Assembly (NCBI GenBank): GCA_963794745.1
Contig: CAWCEZ010000011.1
Span: 248,001 to 312,000 of the forward strand
Source: Fen-671 sp963794745
GTDB lineage: Bacteria > Actinomycetota > Acidimicrobiia > Acidimicrobiales > Palsa-688
Length of the DNA stretch: 64,000 bases
Reading direction: 5' to 3'
Numbering within the stretch: position 1 is the first letter of the stretch; each line of letters begins with the position of its first letter. The notes beneath the pieces are model-generated. The model was not told where the DNA came from and did not search any database. It saw only the letters and a program-made list of their open reading frames with translations. Positions 8,460-16,547 of the stretch are shown here, one piece after another. Position numbers and translations under genes: made by a program.

Positions 8460-9365
8460 CTACGCGCTCCAGGTGTAGGTCTGCTTGATGGTGAAACTGT
8501 CCGACGTGTAATTGAAGCTAAGCGAGTCCCATTGGGTGTTGGCCGTGAGGTCGAACCACAGGTTGCCCGTGTCGCAGAGACCGGCGGCGAGAGTAGAGAA
8601 GTTCCCGAACGCGGTCGAGACCGTCGCGCTGCTGCTGACGGGGTCGAGCGACGCCGTTGCACCACTTGCAGCCTCGAGGGAGAAGTCAGTGATTGCTTTC
8701 GGTACCCCCACCACACCGCTCGCGCCGGCGCACATCGTTATGTTCACCTGATCGATCTGCTGGGCGGCTGTGGCGGCGCAGCCACCGTTCTGCGCGTTGG
8801 GGCACGGCACTCCCTGCGTAATGCTGTTGAACTCGACGGACGTGAAGTCGTTGTAGTCCGCTGTCGGGAATGTGAACGTGCATGGGCCAACGCATGAGGT
8901 TGCTGTATTGGCGCTCGTTGTGGGAGGAGCCGGCGGCGCCGTGGTCGGAGGAGTAACGACGGCTGCGGCCTCGGTTACCCTGACGGTGTGCTTAGCAGTG
9001 CCTCCCGCACCTTTCGCCACTAAGGTCAGGGCGAGCGTCTTCGCCTTCGCTGACGTATTGGCAGCGATCTTGTCCTTCACCTTCGCCGAGCCGCTGCTGC
9101 AGCTCACCGAAACAGTGCCATGCCCGCCAAAAGTGCAGGTAGTGGCACCATGGACCTTGGCAGTGAGCACGACGGTGCCGCCCGCCGCGCTGAGATGAGC
9201 CGGTGCGGCTTTGAACGAGACAATGGTGGGCTTCGACAGGGCCGGAGTCAGTGACGCACTCGCGACCGCCGGCCCGCTAACCGCCAGTAGGCCAACGAGG
9301 GCGGCGACAAAGCCCAGTCTCTTGAGAGCCAGTCGTCCCGTCGTTGGAGAGTTCACGACCTTCAC
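8460..9365 (-). CDS. Secreted Ig-like domain protein of unknown function
   Basis: I chose GTG 9365 because AGGAGG sits 7 bases upstream; the frame stays open to 9485 but without such a site. The 301-residue product has a signal peptide (LGFVAALVGLLAVSGPAVASA), an Ig-like/Big-type domain at about 30-130 (PTIVSFKAAPAHLSAAGG, then VVLTAKVHGATTCTF), a Pro/Thr linker (TPPTTAPPAPPTTS) and a C-terminal domain with several cysteines (SCVGPCTFTF, PCPNAQNGGC, GLCDTGNLWFDL). The composition suggests an exported adhesive or surface protein. I do not recognise the C-terminal family. Confidence 0.75.
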   Translation of the reverse strand: MKVVNSPTTGRLALKRLGFVAALVGLLAVSGPAVASASLTPALSKPTIVSFKAAPAHLSAAGGTVVLTAKVHGATTCTFGGHGTVSVSCSSGSAKVKDKIAANTSAKAKTLALTLVAKGAGGTAKHTVRVTEAAAVVTPPTTAPPAPPTTSANTATSCVGPCTFTFPTADYNDFTSVEFNSITQGVPCPNAQNGGCAATAAQQIDQVNITMCAGASGVVGVPKAITDFSLEAASGATASLDPVSSSATVSTAFGNFSTLAAGLCDTGNLWFDLTANTQWDSLSFNYTSDSFTIKQTYTWSA

Positions 9366-9435
9366 TTCGTTTCCTCCTGATATTTGAGTTCCCCGCGAAA
9401 CTCTAGCTTGACAGAGTTGTCGCTTCGGTGGCGGC

Positions 9436-10821
9436 TCAACCCTGCGCCGGAAGGCGCGCGGAATATATCGAATAGCCGTCGACATAGCGGCTCACGGCAG
9501 TCGCGATCGCTGTAGCCGCGATCATCGGGACCATTAGGGCAAAGCCGCTCCGCGTCAGTTCGAGAACAAGTGCCAGGCCAGCGAGAGGGGCTTGCATCGC
9601 GGCCCCGATCATCGCGGCGGCTCCAACCATTGCATAGGCGCCCACGGGAGAGCCCGGCCACAAGTGCGACCATGCCAGGCCGACGAACGCACCGAAGGCG
9701 GCGCCCGTACTGAGAGTAGGGGTAAAAACGCCGCCGGCGGCACCACTTTCGAGGCACAGTGCAGTTACCAAGGGTTTGAGGGTGAACAGCGCCAGTAGCC
9801 CGAGCAATGTGCCCTGGCCGATCAGGGCGTCGTTCGCCATGTCTTTGCCGTTGCCAAAAAGCTGCGGGTATGCGAACCCGATCACGGCGAGCAGCCCGAA
9901 GGCTGCCAACATTGCCGGGATCATCGGCAGGCCGGAGACGCGGTGGTACGAGACCCAACCGATGAGGCGGATGTACCCCGATGAGAGCAGGCCTATCACG
10001 GGCCCCATCACGAGGGCGCACACCATGATCGGCGCGCTGAAGTGATAGGCGGGGACATCTACATAGGTCGCATGTGTCGGCAGGTACGCCCACGCCGTCA
10101 ACGTCGCGATAAACGAGCACGTGACCGCGGGCAGGACCGCCGGCAATACCGTGGACCCGAGCAACACCTCGACCGTGAACAGTGCCCCCCCGAGAGGCAC
10201 GTTGTACACGGCGGCCAACCCTGCCCCCGCCCCGCACGCCACGAGCACTTTGCGTTGGCCGGATGTGAGCCCGAACCAGCCCGACACGACGCTGCCCGAA
10301 GCCGCGCCCATCAGTTTGGGCGCTTGTTCGCGCCCAAGTGACGCCCCCAGGCCTGTGACGATGTCCGCAATGACGCCTGTGCCCAAGCACCGGCGGAACG
10401 AAAGGCGGCCGTCCCCCCTCCAGATCGAGTCGTCCACCTCCGATTTTTCGCCCTTGGTGTAACGGCGCAACAGGTACCAGGCGGGGCCACCGACGGCTCC
10501 CGCGATCAGGAGCACGATCAGGCGGCGGGCATCGCTCGATCTCTTGACAGCTTGTTCAAATGACCCCGAGCTGTAATCGAAAGCGAGGTGTTGCACCTTG
10601 AAGAGCAGGAACAGTGCCAGGGCGCCGAACAGGCCGGCTGCAATACCGGTGGTCACGAGCGCCAACCAAAAACGGGCGTTGAGTGCGGCTGCCCCGTCCC
10701 CTATCGCGTTCGGCTGTTCCGTAGCTCCCCGCCCCGATGCCACCCGTCGCTTCAGCAGCGGGGTGGGTACCCGGGTGCGCTCTTTGTCAGGCAGGGCCGG
10801 GCCCTCGGGGATCTCGGGCAT
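9436..10821 (-). CDS. ClC-family chloride channel/transporter
   Basis: A 461-residue multi-helix membrane protein with ClC signature segments in order: GTGVIADIVTGLGASLGREQA, GAGAGLAAVYNVPLGGALFTVE, ESGAAGGVFTPTLSTGAAFG, and SIYSARLPAQG at the C-terminus with the conserved Tyr. The external gating glutamate is kept in GREQA (usually GREGP). The internal proton-pathway glutamate that follows in E. coli ClcA (FIIEEM, E203) appears as valine here (FTVEVL), which in the family is linked to altered Cl-/H+ coupling. It has no CBS domains. A selenate/halide or pH-homeostasis role is generic to the family; the specific job is unknown. Confidence 0.9.
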   Translation of the reverse strand: MPEIPEGPALPDKERTRVPTPLLKRRVASGRGATEQPNAIGDGAAALNARFWLALVTTGIAAGLFGALALFLLFKVQHLAFDYSSGSFEQAVKRSSDARRLIVLLIAGAVGGPAWYLLRRYTKGEKSEVDDSIWRGDGRLSFRRCLGTGVIADIVTGLGASLGREQAPKLMGAASGSVVSGWFGLTSGQRKVLVACGAGAGLAAVYNVPLGGALFTVEVLLGSTVLPAVLPAVTCSFIATLTAWAYLPTHATYVDVPAYHFSAPIMVCALVMGPVIGLLSSGYIRLIGWVSYHRVSGLPMIPAMLAAFGLLAVIGFAYPQLFGNGKDMANDALIGQGTLLGLLALFTLKPLVTALCLESGAAGGVFTPTLSTGAAFGAFVGLAWSHLWPGSPVGAYAMVGAAAMIGAAMQAPLAGLALVLELTRSGFALMVPMIAATAIATAVSRYVDGYSIYSARLPAQG

Positions 10822-10850
10822 CTAAGCTCGCTAACCTACTCCGGGCCTGG

Positions 10851-11621
10851 TTAGCTCCAGGTGACGTGGCAGTGAGCGCTCCAGCTAGCAAGCAGGTCGC
10901 GTCGGCCAACCAGCTCGAGGCGCTGGGGGGCGTCACCGTCGGGCTGGAGCCGGTTCCAAAGCAACAGGTACAGGTCGCTGGCGCTGCCCCGGACGGCCAA
11001 GTCGCTTTCGGCCGCCCCCTTTGTTGTCTGGATCCCCTCGGGAGCGACCCGAACGGTCCACGCCGAACCCGCATCGGTCGCCTCAATGCCTATCGTCCCC
11101 GGGCTCACGTCCAAGGCCCTGCGCCGCGGACGGGCAAAGAACCCAAGCAGCACCTCGTTGGTCCCGTCAACTGCGAAGGCAGGGTCGAACGGGGTGGCAG
11201 GTGCGCCAGCCGCCAGTTCGGCGTCCACGCGGTGCACCGCTGTCTCGTGAGCTTGGCGGCGTGCCCAAAACGCCAGTGGCGAGGGAGCAGGGAGGAACGT
11301 CCAGCACTGCACATCGGGTGGCGCCGACGAGAGCGCCTCGACGAGCCGAGCATGCCCGTCGGCGACCCAGGACGCGAGCTCCTCGTCGGGTGGCGCCGCT
11401 GAGAGAACGGCCTTTTCGTCAGGCTCTTCGACCATCTCAGTTGCGGCCTCGGCGACATAACGAGCCGCCCATCTGTGGACGAAACCGATGTGGGCGAGAA
11501 GATCCCGGACCGCCCAGCCGGGGCAACTCGGCACCGGGGCACCGAGACCGGCTGAGCTCGCCGCACCCACCAGCAACTGGCCTTCCCGGTCGAGTGCGCT
11601 TATGTAGTCGGCGGTCCTCAT
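10851..11621 (-). CDS. TIGR03083-type maleylpyruvate-isomerase-fold (DinB-like) protein
   Basis: A 256-residue protein. The start is at ATG 11621 (MRTADYISAL), where family homology begins; an upstream in-frame start would add 23 atypical residues. The N-terminal metal-binding bundle shows VPSCPGWAVRDLLAHIGFVHRWAARY, the hallmark of the actinobacterial TIGR03083/MDMPI_N family, with later FWARRQAHETAVHRVDAE. The expected metal-ligand histidines (AHIG, QAHE, VHRVD) are present. The C-terminal third (GSASDLYLLLWNRL) fits the MDMPI_C domain. Members use mycothiol or act as poorly characterised thiol-dependent enzymes; the substrate is unknown. It is divergent from the methyltransferase at 11723. 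Confidence 0.85.
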   Translation of the reverse strand: MRTADYISALDREGQLLVGAASSAGLGAPVPSCPGWAVRDLLAHIGFVHRWAARYVAEAATEMVEEPDEKAVLSAAPPDEELASWVADGHARLVEALSSAPPDVQCWTFLPAPSPLAFWARRQAHETAVHRVDAELAAGAPATPFDPAFAVDGTNEVLLGFFARPRRRALDVSPGTIGIEATDAGSAWTVRVAPEGIQTTKGAAESDLAVRGSASDLYLLLWNRLQPDGDAPQRLELVGRRDLLASWSAHCHVTWS

Positions 11622-11722
11622 TGCGCCAGCAGTGTAATAACAGTCCTCGGTGATCGGCGCGGCAATTAGCCGGGACGGCGGCCCGAGCACGCCGCACCCG
11701 CCAGGCCTAGGCTCGACGAGCG

Positions 11723-12526
11723 ATGGTCACCGGGACAGCTGGCACCGCCTCCCAGCCGAACAGCTTTGCCCGCCAGCTTTTCGACGGCCTTCCTGCCCGC
11801 TACGACCGTCTCGCCGAGTTGCTTTCCTTCGGCCAGAACCGCCGCTGGCGCAAAGCCATGGTCGGCGCCGTGGTCGAATGCTCCCCCGCTTCGGTGCTCG
11901 ACGTCGCAACCGGGCCGGCCGGGGTTGCCCTCGAGATCGCGGCACGCACAGGCGCGCGAGTGACTGGTGTCGACTTGACTCCCCAGATGCTGAAAGCCGC
12001 TGCGGTGAACGTAGCGAGCAGCCCTCAGGCCGGCCAAGTCCACCTTGCGGTCGCCCGTGCCGAGGATCTCCCCTTCCCCGACGCCACCTTTGACGCTCTC
12101 ACCTTCACCTACCTGCTCCGCTATGTCGCCGACCCGGCCTCAACGCTCCGAGAGCTGGCCAGGGTCGTGAAGCCTGGTGGCGTCATCGCCAACCTCGAGT
12201 TCCACACCCCGACCGGGCCCGCCTCGCACCCGCTGTGGGTGCTGTACACGCGAGTTGGTCTGCCGGCCGCCGGGTTCGTGCTGGGCGGGCGCGAATGGTA
12301 CAGAGTGGGAAGGTTCCTCGGGCCGTCGATCTCGGGGCACTATCGCCACTACCCCGTTGCCTGGCACCTCGAGGCCTGGGCGAGCGCCGGCATCGACGAC
12401 GTCAAGGTGAACCTCATGAGCTTGGGCGGAGGGCTAGTGATGTGGGGACGCAAGGCGCCGCGCTCACCCGAGGCACGGGACGCCCGTCCCCAAGACCGAG
12501 CGGACGCGTCGGCCACCAGTGGCTAA
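11723..12526 (+). CDS. UbiE/MenG-like SAM-dependent methyltransferase
   Basis: A 267-residue class I methyltransferase. The N-terminus (FDGLPARYDRLAELLSFGQNRRWRKAM) matches the demethylmenaquinone methyltransferase family. SAM motif I is VLDVATGPAG, followed by GVDLTPQML, FPDATFDALTFTYLLRYV and LARVVKPGG. It probably methylates a quinone or related ring. The C-terminal 30 residues are charged and disordered. Its stop overlaps the GTG start of the membrane protein at 12519 by 8 bases, so the two are co-translated. Whether it is the genome's only MenG or a specialised paralogue of this cluster cannot be told here. Confidence 0.82.
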   Translation: MVTGTAGTASQPNSFARQLFDGLPARYDRLAELLSFGQNRRWRKAMVGAVVECSPASVLDVATGPAGVALEIAARTGARVTGVDLTPQMLKAAAVNVASSPQAGQVHLAVARAEDLPFPDATFDALTFTYLLRYVADPASTLRELARVVKPGGVIANLEFHTPTGPASHPLWVLYTRVGLPAAGFVLGGREWYRVGRFLGPSISGHYRHYPVAWHLEAWASAGIDDVKVNLMSLGGGLVMWGRKAPRSPEARDARPQDRADASATSG

Positions 12527-13301
12527 AGCACGCGACCGCAACGGCCAAAGCCCGGGTAGCGCCCCGGCCCCATCAGCCCGGCGCCCGGCTTGGTACGCGC
12601 CGTCGTCGGGGAAATGGCGTGACTGGCTCACCGTGCTCCACCCGCCCTACACGGCATGGCACCTCAGCTATGTCCTCATCGGGGCGGCGATAGCACCGCG
12701 CTTCCACCTCGACCGCCTGCTGGCGACATTGCTCGCCTTCGGCCTCGCAGTCGGCGTCGGGGCCCATGGCCTGGACGAACTTCGTGGCCGCCCGCTCGGG
12801 ACGAGAATTTCCTCACCGGTCCTGGCAGGTGTTTCAGTCGCCGCCATCTGCGGCGCGGTCGCGCTCGGGGTGCTCGGCATCGGCAAAGTCGGATGGGGCC
12901 TGTCGGTTTTCATCGGGATTGGCGTCTTCCTGGTCATTGCCTACAACCTGGAGCTGTGGCACAAGCGCTTCCACAACGACGCGACATTCGCCCTGGCGTG
13001 GGGCTCGTTCCCGGTGCTTACCGCCTACTACGCCCAGGCCGAAACGGTGAGGCCGGCAGTAGTCGCGGCAGCGGCGTTCGCGTTCGGCCTTTCGCGCGCC
13101 CAGCGGGTGCTCAGCTCCGAGGCCCGCGACATCCGGCGTAGGGTGGCGTCGGTCCAAGGCGAGCGGATCTACGCCGACGGATTTCGCCGTGCCATCTCGC
13201 CCGAGTCGATGTTGCGCCCGCTCGAGCGCGCGCTGGTGGCGCTTTCCTGGTCCACCTGCGCGCTCGGCGTCGGCCTCGTTGTCGCACGTACGGGCCACTG
13301 A
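12519..13301 (+). CDS. UbiA-like integral membrane protein (divergent prenyltransferase?)
   Basis: A 260-residue protein with about seven to eight hydrophobic helices. The opening HPPYTAWHLSYVLIGAAIAP and the loop GVGAHGLDELRGRPLGT occupy the positions of TM1 and the first Asp-rich loop in UbiA prenyltransferases. The canonical NDxxDxxxD is reduced to a single LDELRGRP block, and the second region reads YNLELWHKRFHNDA. It may be a divergent UbiA member or an inactive relative. The GTG start at 12519 overlaps the methyltransferase gene, and the GHMP kinase starts 7 bases after its stop, so the three form one transcription unit. Confidence 0.65.
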   Translation: MAKARDRNGQSPGSAPAPSARRPAWYAPSSGKWRDWLTVLHPPYTAWHLSYVLIGAAIAPRFHLDRLLATLLAFGLAVGVGAHGLDELRGRPLGTRISSPVLAGVSVAAICGAVALGVLGIGKVGWGLSVFIGIGVFLVIAYNLELWHKRFHNDATFALAWGSFPVLTAYYAQAETVRPAVVAAAAFAFGLSRAQRVLSSEARDIRRRVASVQGERIYADGFRRAISPESMLRPLERALVALSWSTCALGVGLVVARTGH

Positions 13302-13307
13302 GGGATC

Positions 13308-14321
13308 ATGACTTCGTGGGTGAGGGTGCAAGCCCCGGTCCGAGTGCTCGACGTTGGCGGATGGTCCGACACTTGGTTCGCAGGTCACGGGCAGGTGTGC
13401 CAGCTCGGGGTAGGCCCGGGCACTCAGGTCGAGGCACGCCTGACCGAGCTGGGCCATATTGGTGCGTCGTCCGTGCAGCTCCACCTCCCGGACTTCGAGG
13501 ACCACTACAGCTTTTCCATCTACCGGCCGCCAGGCCGGCATCCCATGTTGGAGGCCGCCCTTCGCCGCTGGGCGCCCGCCGCCGCCCGGCTGGAGATCAC
13601 GGTGACGTCCCCCGTTCCCACGGGCTCGGGGCTCGGCACCTCGGCTTCGGTCCTCGTCGCTCTCATCGCCGCGCTGCAGGAGCTCGACGGCTCGTTGCAA
13701 AGCCCTGACGACCTCGCAAGCGCCGCCCACAACGTAGAAACCGTAGATCTCGCCCGCCAAAGCGGTGTCCAGGACCAAGTTGCAGCTGCGCGCGGTGGGG
13801 CAAATTTCATCAAGATCGCTCCATATCCCCACTACGAGGTGCAACCGCTCCAACTTGCGCCGGCGACATGGGAAGCGCTCACGCAGCGTGTTTCGACTGT
13901 CTACCTCGGGGCACGCCACGACTCCAGCGCCGTCCACGACGCCGTGATCAGCCACATCGCCGGTGATAGCACCGAACGGTTTATGGCACCGCTGCGAGCG
14001 GCGGCTGATGCCGCGGCGGAGGCACTGGTCACGGGCGACCTCGCACGTTACGGGGACGCAATGACCGCCAGCAACGAGGCTCAATCGGCCCTCCACCGAA
14101 GCGTGGTGAGCCCATTGGCCTGGGAGGCGATCGACATAGCCCGGCGCAAGGGGGCTCTCGGCTGGAAAGTCAACGGGGCCGGAGGAGACGGGGGGACCGT
14201 TAGCTTCCTTGGCCCCGAGGACCCGAGCGAGATGCTGGCTGCGCTGGACGGCCTCGGCTTGCTCACGATCTTGGACCTTCAACCGGCGCAGCGGGGAGCG
14301 CACGTCGTCGACAAAACTTGA
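13308..14321 (+). CDS. GHMP-family sugar/isoprenoid kinase
   Basis: A 337-residue GHMP kinase. The N-terminal substrate motif APVRVLDVGGWSDTW resembles the APlRi-GGGtD block of heptose-7-phosphate and fucose-type kinases. The ATP-binding motif SPVPTGSGLGTSASV is at about 101-115, and the C-terminal glycine loop is KVNGAGGDGGTVSF. It phosphorylates a small alcohol, most likely a sugar. The operon partners are a quinone-type methyltransferase and a UbiA-like membrane protein, so a lipid- or isoprenoid-linked sugar pathway is possible, but this is inference. Confidence 0.85.
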   Translation: MTSWVRVQAPVRVLDVGGWSDTWFAGHGQVCQLGVGPGTQVEARLTELGHIGASSVQLHLPDFEDHYSFSIYRPPGRHPMLEAALRRWAPAAARLEITVTSPVPTGSGLGTSASVLVALIAALQELDGSLQSPDDLASAAHNVETVDLARQSGVQDQVAAARGGANFIKIAPYPHYEVQPLQLAPATWEALTQRVSTVYLGARHDSSAVHDAVISHIAGDSTERFMAPLRAAADAAAEALVTGDLARYGDAMTASNEAQSALHRSVVSPLAWEAIDIARRKGALGWKVNGAGGDGGTVSFLGPEDPSEMLAALDGLGLLTILDLQPAQRGAHVVDKT

Positions 14322-14343
14322 CCGACGGCGGGCCGCCGAGCGC

Positions 14344-15228
14344 CTAGGTCGGCACCGCCTGGCGAGGGCGCGACGGCCGAAGTTCGAACACCACCCGGAA
14401 AAGGGTGCAGTCCCTACGCTCGAACATCGCTCGTGATATCCGCAGGTACCGCAGGTACCGGCGGTACGTTTCGTGGCCGACGATCTCATGGGCCTGCACC
14501 TTGTTGGCTTCAAGGCGCTGTTGCCAGATCCTGAGGGTTTGCGCGTATTGCCCGGCGTCGCTGCGGAAGGCGATGACCCGGAACTTTGCCTCGGATGCTT
14601 CGATTATGTCGCTGAGTTGCGGCAAAGCAGAATCGGGGAATATCTCGTCCTTGAAGAACGAAGTACCCTCCTCCTTGCCGGGGTCGAAATCCTCCCAGCC
14701 GATCGTCTGCAGCGAAAAACGCCCGCCCGCGTTCAGCCATCCCGCACAACGGTCGAAAAAGCTACGGTAAATCGCGCGCCGTTCGGGCCGGGGAAGATCG
14801 GGACGGCTGAAATGCTCGAACGCCCCGATCGAAACGATTGCGTCGTACGGGCTCGTCGGTTCGTGGTCGCGCCAATCCTCGAGCCTCACTTCTACCCTGT
14901 CCGAGGTCGGCGTGGCACTTGCCTGGTCCGAGCTCAAGGTGAGCCCGGTGACGTGGCCAACGTGGCATTGCCCGCTCAAGTAAGCGATCATGGCCCCCCA
15001 ACCGCACCCGATATCGAGGGCTCGCGCCACGCCGTCGGCCCCGGCACCAGTCGCGTGCCATTCGAGCTTTGCCGTCTGAGCGGCTTCCAGATCCTCGTCC
15101 AGATCACCGGGCCACAGCGCGCACGAGTACACGAGCCGTTCGCCGAGCCATAGCCGGTAGAAGTCGCGCCCGACGTCATAGTGGTACTCGATCGCCGGTT
15201 GCGCGGCTCCCCCGGTTGATGCCGACAT
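14344..15228 (-). CDS. Cyclopropane-fatty-acid-synthase-like methyltransferase
   Basis: A 294-residue protein with the family's N-terminal block (IEYHYDVGRDFYRLWLGERLVYSCALW), SAM motif I (ALDIGCGWGAMIAYL), VSIGAFEHFSRPD and a C-terminal segment (YLRYLRISRAMFERRDCTLFRVVFELRP). These are typical of CFA/mycolic-acid cyclopropane synthase relatives that modify unsaturated acyl chains with SAM. The catalytic bicarbonate-site residues around CGWG and the AFEHF glutamate/histidine are kept. Its stop is 23 bases from the convergent GHMP kinase. Because many close relatives methylate other lipids, the product is uncertain. Confidence 0.87.
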   Translation of the reverse strand: MSASTGGAAQPAIEYHYDVGRDFYRLWLGERLVYSCALWPGDLDEDLEAAQTAKLEWHATGAGADGVARALDIGCGWGAMIAYLSGQCHVGHVTGLTLSSDQASATPTSDRVEVRLEDWRDHEPTSPYDAIVSIGAFEHFSRPDLPRPERRAIYRSFFDRCAGWLNAGGRFSLQTIGWEDFDPGKEEGTSFFKDEIFPDSALPQLSDIIEASEAKFRVIAFRSDAGQYAQTLRIWQQRLEANKVQAHEIVGHETYRRYLRYLRISRAMFERRDCTLFRVVFELRPSRPRQAVPT

Positions 15229-15242
15229 GTCGCTGTCGACGG

Positions 15243-15649
15243 TCAGGACTTCGCTGTGAGCTCGACGACCGGGATCACGCGCTTGGTCTTTTCCTGGTAC
15301 TCGGCGAACTGCGGGTACTGGCGTGCCTGTTCCGCATAGATGCGCGCCCGCTCCGGCTCCGGCAGCGAGGTCGCGGTGGCTTGGTACGTCTCGGTCCCGA
15401 CCTCCAAGGTCACGTCGGGGTTGGCCGTCAAATTGTAGAACCAGTCCGGAGTTGTGTCAGCCCCGGCTTTCGAGGCGAACACGTAGCGGTGGCCGTCAAG
15501 GTCCAGGTACATGAGAGGGTTTACATGTTCTTTGCCGGACCGCGCCCCACAGTATGCAGGAGCAGCAGCGGCTTACCGTCGAACATGCCACCCACCACGC
15601 CCTTGTTACCTCTGAACTCCTCGATTATCTGGTGGTTCCAGTCGCTCAC
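15243..15649 (-). CDS. F420-type deazaflavin-dependent nitroreductase family protein (apparent frameshift)
   Basis: The N-terminal part from GTG 15649 reads MSDWNHQIIEEFRGNKGVVGG and LLLLHTVG. The rest, in the neighbouring frame, reads RSGKEHVNPLMYLDLDGHRYVFASKAG and PDWFYNLTANPDVTLEVG. Together this is the diagnostic Ddn/DUF385 pattern, including GRRSGK-x-R-x-NPLMYL. One base missing in the G run at about 15545-15548 restores a 135-residue protein, normal for the family. Members reduce substrates with F420H2 or bind it. It is just downstream of the CFA-like methyltransferase gene in the same direction, 14 bases away. Confidence 0.8.
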
Positions 15650-15752
15650 GGTTTGAGCCTCCTTTGTCTCCGGAGCACTCTATTGCGGTCGAGCAACCAG
15701 ACGTGCCCAGGTTCCCCGGATCGGCTAGGTTCCCGTGCTCGGAGGGACGCAC

Positions 15753-16487
15753 TTGGCTCGTCACGACCCGGTCAAACCGGTCACCGGCAGTGGTTTTCGG
15801 CAATGGGCCGTTGGGACCGTGGCCGGCGTCATTGCGCTGGTGGCGCTCGTAGTCGGGTCAGAGTTCGGCAGCGTCACTCACGGGGCTGCGCTCCACCTGA
15901 GGGTCATCGCCTGGGCGAGCGCCGTCGTGCTGTTGGTCTCGGGCATTCTCGCCACGCACAGGATTTCGTCAGTGTTCGGCCGCCTCGTCGAGCGACGCGC
16001 GGCCCCGGGCGCAGGAGGCGCCGTACGGGTCCTGTCGACTGTCGTTGGCTACGTGTTCATCGTGTTAGCGGTGCTCGCAGTGCTCGAAGTGCAGTCGAAC
16101 ACGCTCGTGGGCGCCGGCGTAGCGGGCGTCGTGCTCGGCATCGCCGCGCAGCAGAGCCTCGGCAACGTCTTCGCCGGGCTGGTCCTGCTGGTGGCGAGGC
16201 CCTTCGTGATAGGCGACCACATCCGCATCCGCTCGGGAGCCCTCGGGGGGATCTTCGAGGCTTCTGTGAGCGAGATGAGCCTTACCTACGTCACCCTGCG
16301 CACCGACGACGGGGTGCTCAAAATCCCCAATTCAGCCATGCTCGCCGCCGGCGTCGGGCATCCCTCCCCCAGCGCAACGAGCCTGAGCGCAGCACCGAGC
16401 AGTGGGCCCGCGGCGCCAACGACGGGCAGCGCTTCACCCTCAGTGGCACAGGGTGGGGCGCCATCGGGCGAGCAACCCGGGCCCTAA
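15753..16487 (+). CDS. Small-conductance mechanosensitive channel (MscS family)
   Basis: A protein of about 244 residues. I favour TTG 15753, preceded by GGAGGG six bases upstream; GTG 15735 would add six residues. It has three N-terminal membrane helices, then the pore helix and beta domain: GVAGVVLGIAAQQSLGNVF, ARPFVIGDHIRI and VLKIPNSAML. These are the MscS signatures (A/G-packed TM3, PF-x-vGD, vPNs). The C-terminal domain is short and ends in a Pro/Ser/Gly-rich tail instead of the usual cytoplasmic cage, so this is a minimal MscS. It likely protects against hypo-osmotic shock. Confidence 0.85.
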   Translation: MARHDPVKPVTGSGFRQWAVGTVAGVIALVALVVGSEFGSVTHGAALHLRVIAWASAVVLLVSGILATHRISSVFGRLVERRAAPGAGGAVRVLSTVVGYVFIVLAVLAVLEVQSNTLVGAGVAGVVLGIAAQQSLGNVFAGLVLLVARPFVIGDHIRIRSGALGGIFEASVSEMSLTYVTLRTDDGVLKIPNSAMLAAGVGHPSPSATSLSAAPSSGPAAPTTGSASPSVAQGGAPSGEQPGP

Positions 16488-16547
16488 GGCACGTCCTCCC
16501 CTTCTCCCCCGCTCGCCGCGAGCATTTTGCCCGAGCCGCCGCGGTGC

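Noticed and set aside
12834..14513. A long open frame (559 codons) on the minus strand
   Set aside because: It lies fully antisense to the UbiA-like and GHMP kinase genes, and its translation is Arg-, His- and Ser-rich with no motif. High GC leaves antisense frames open.
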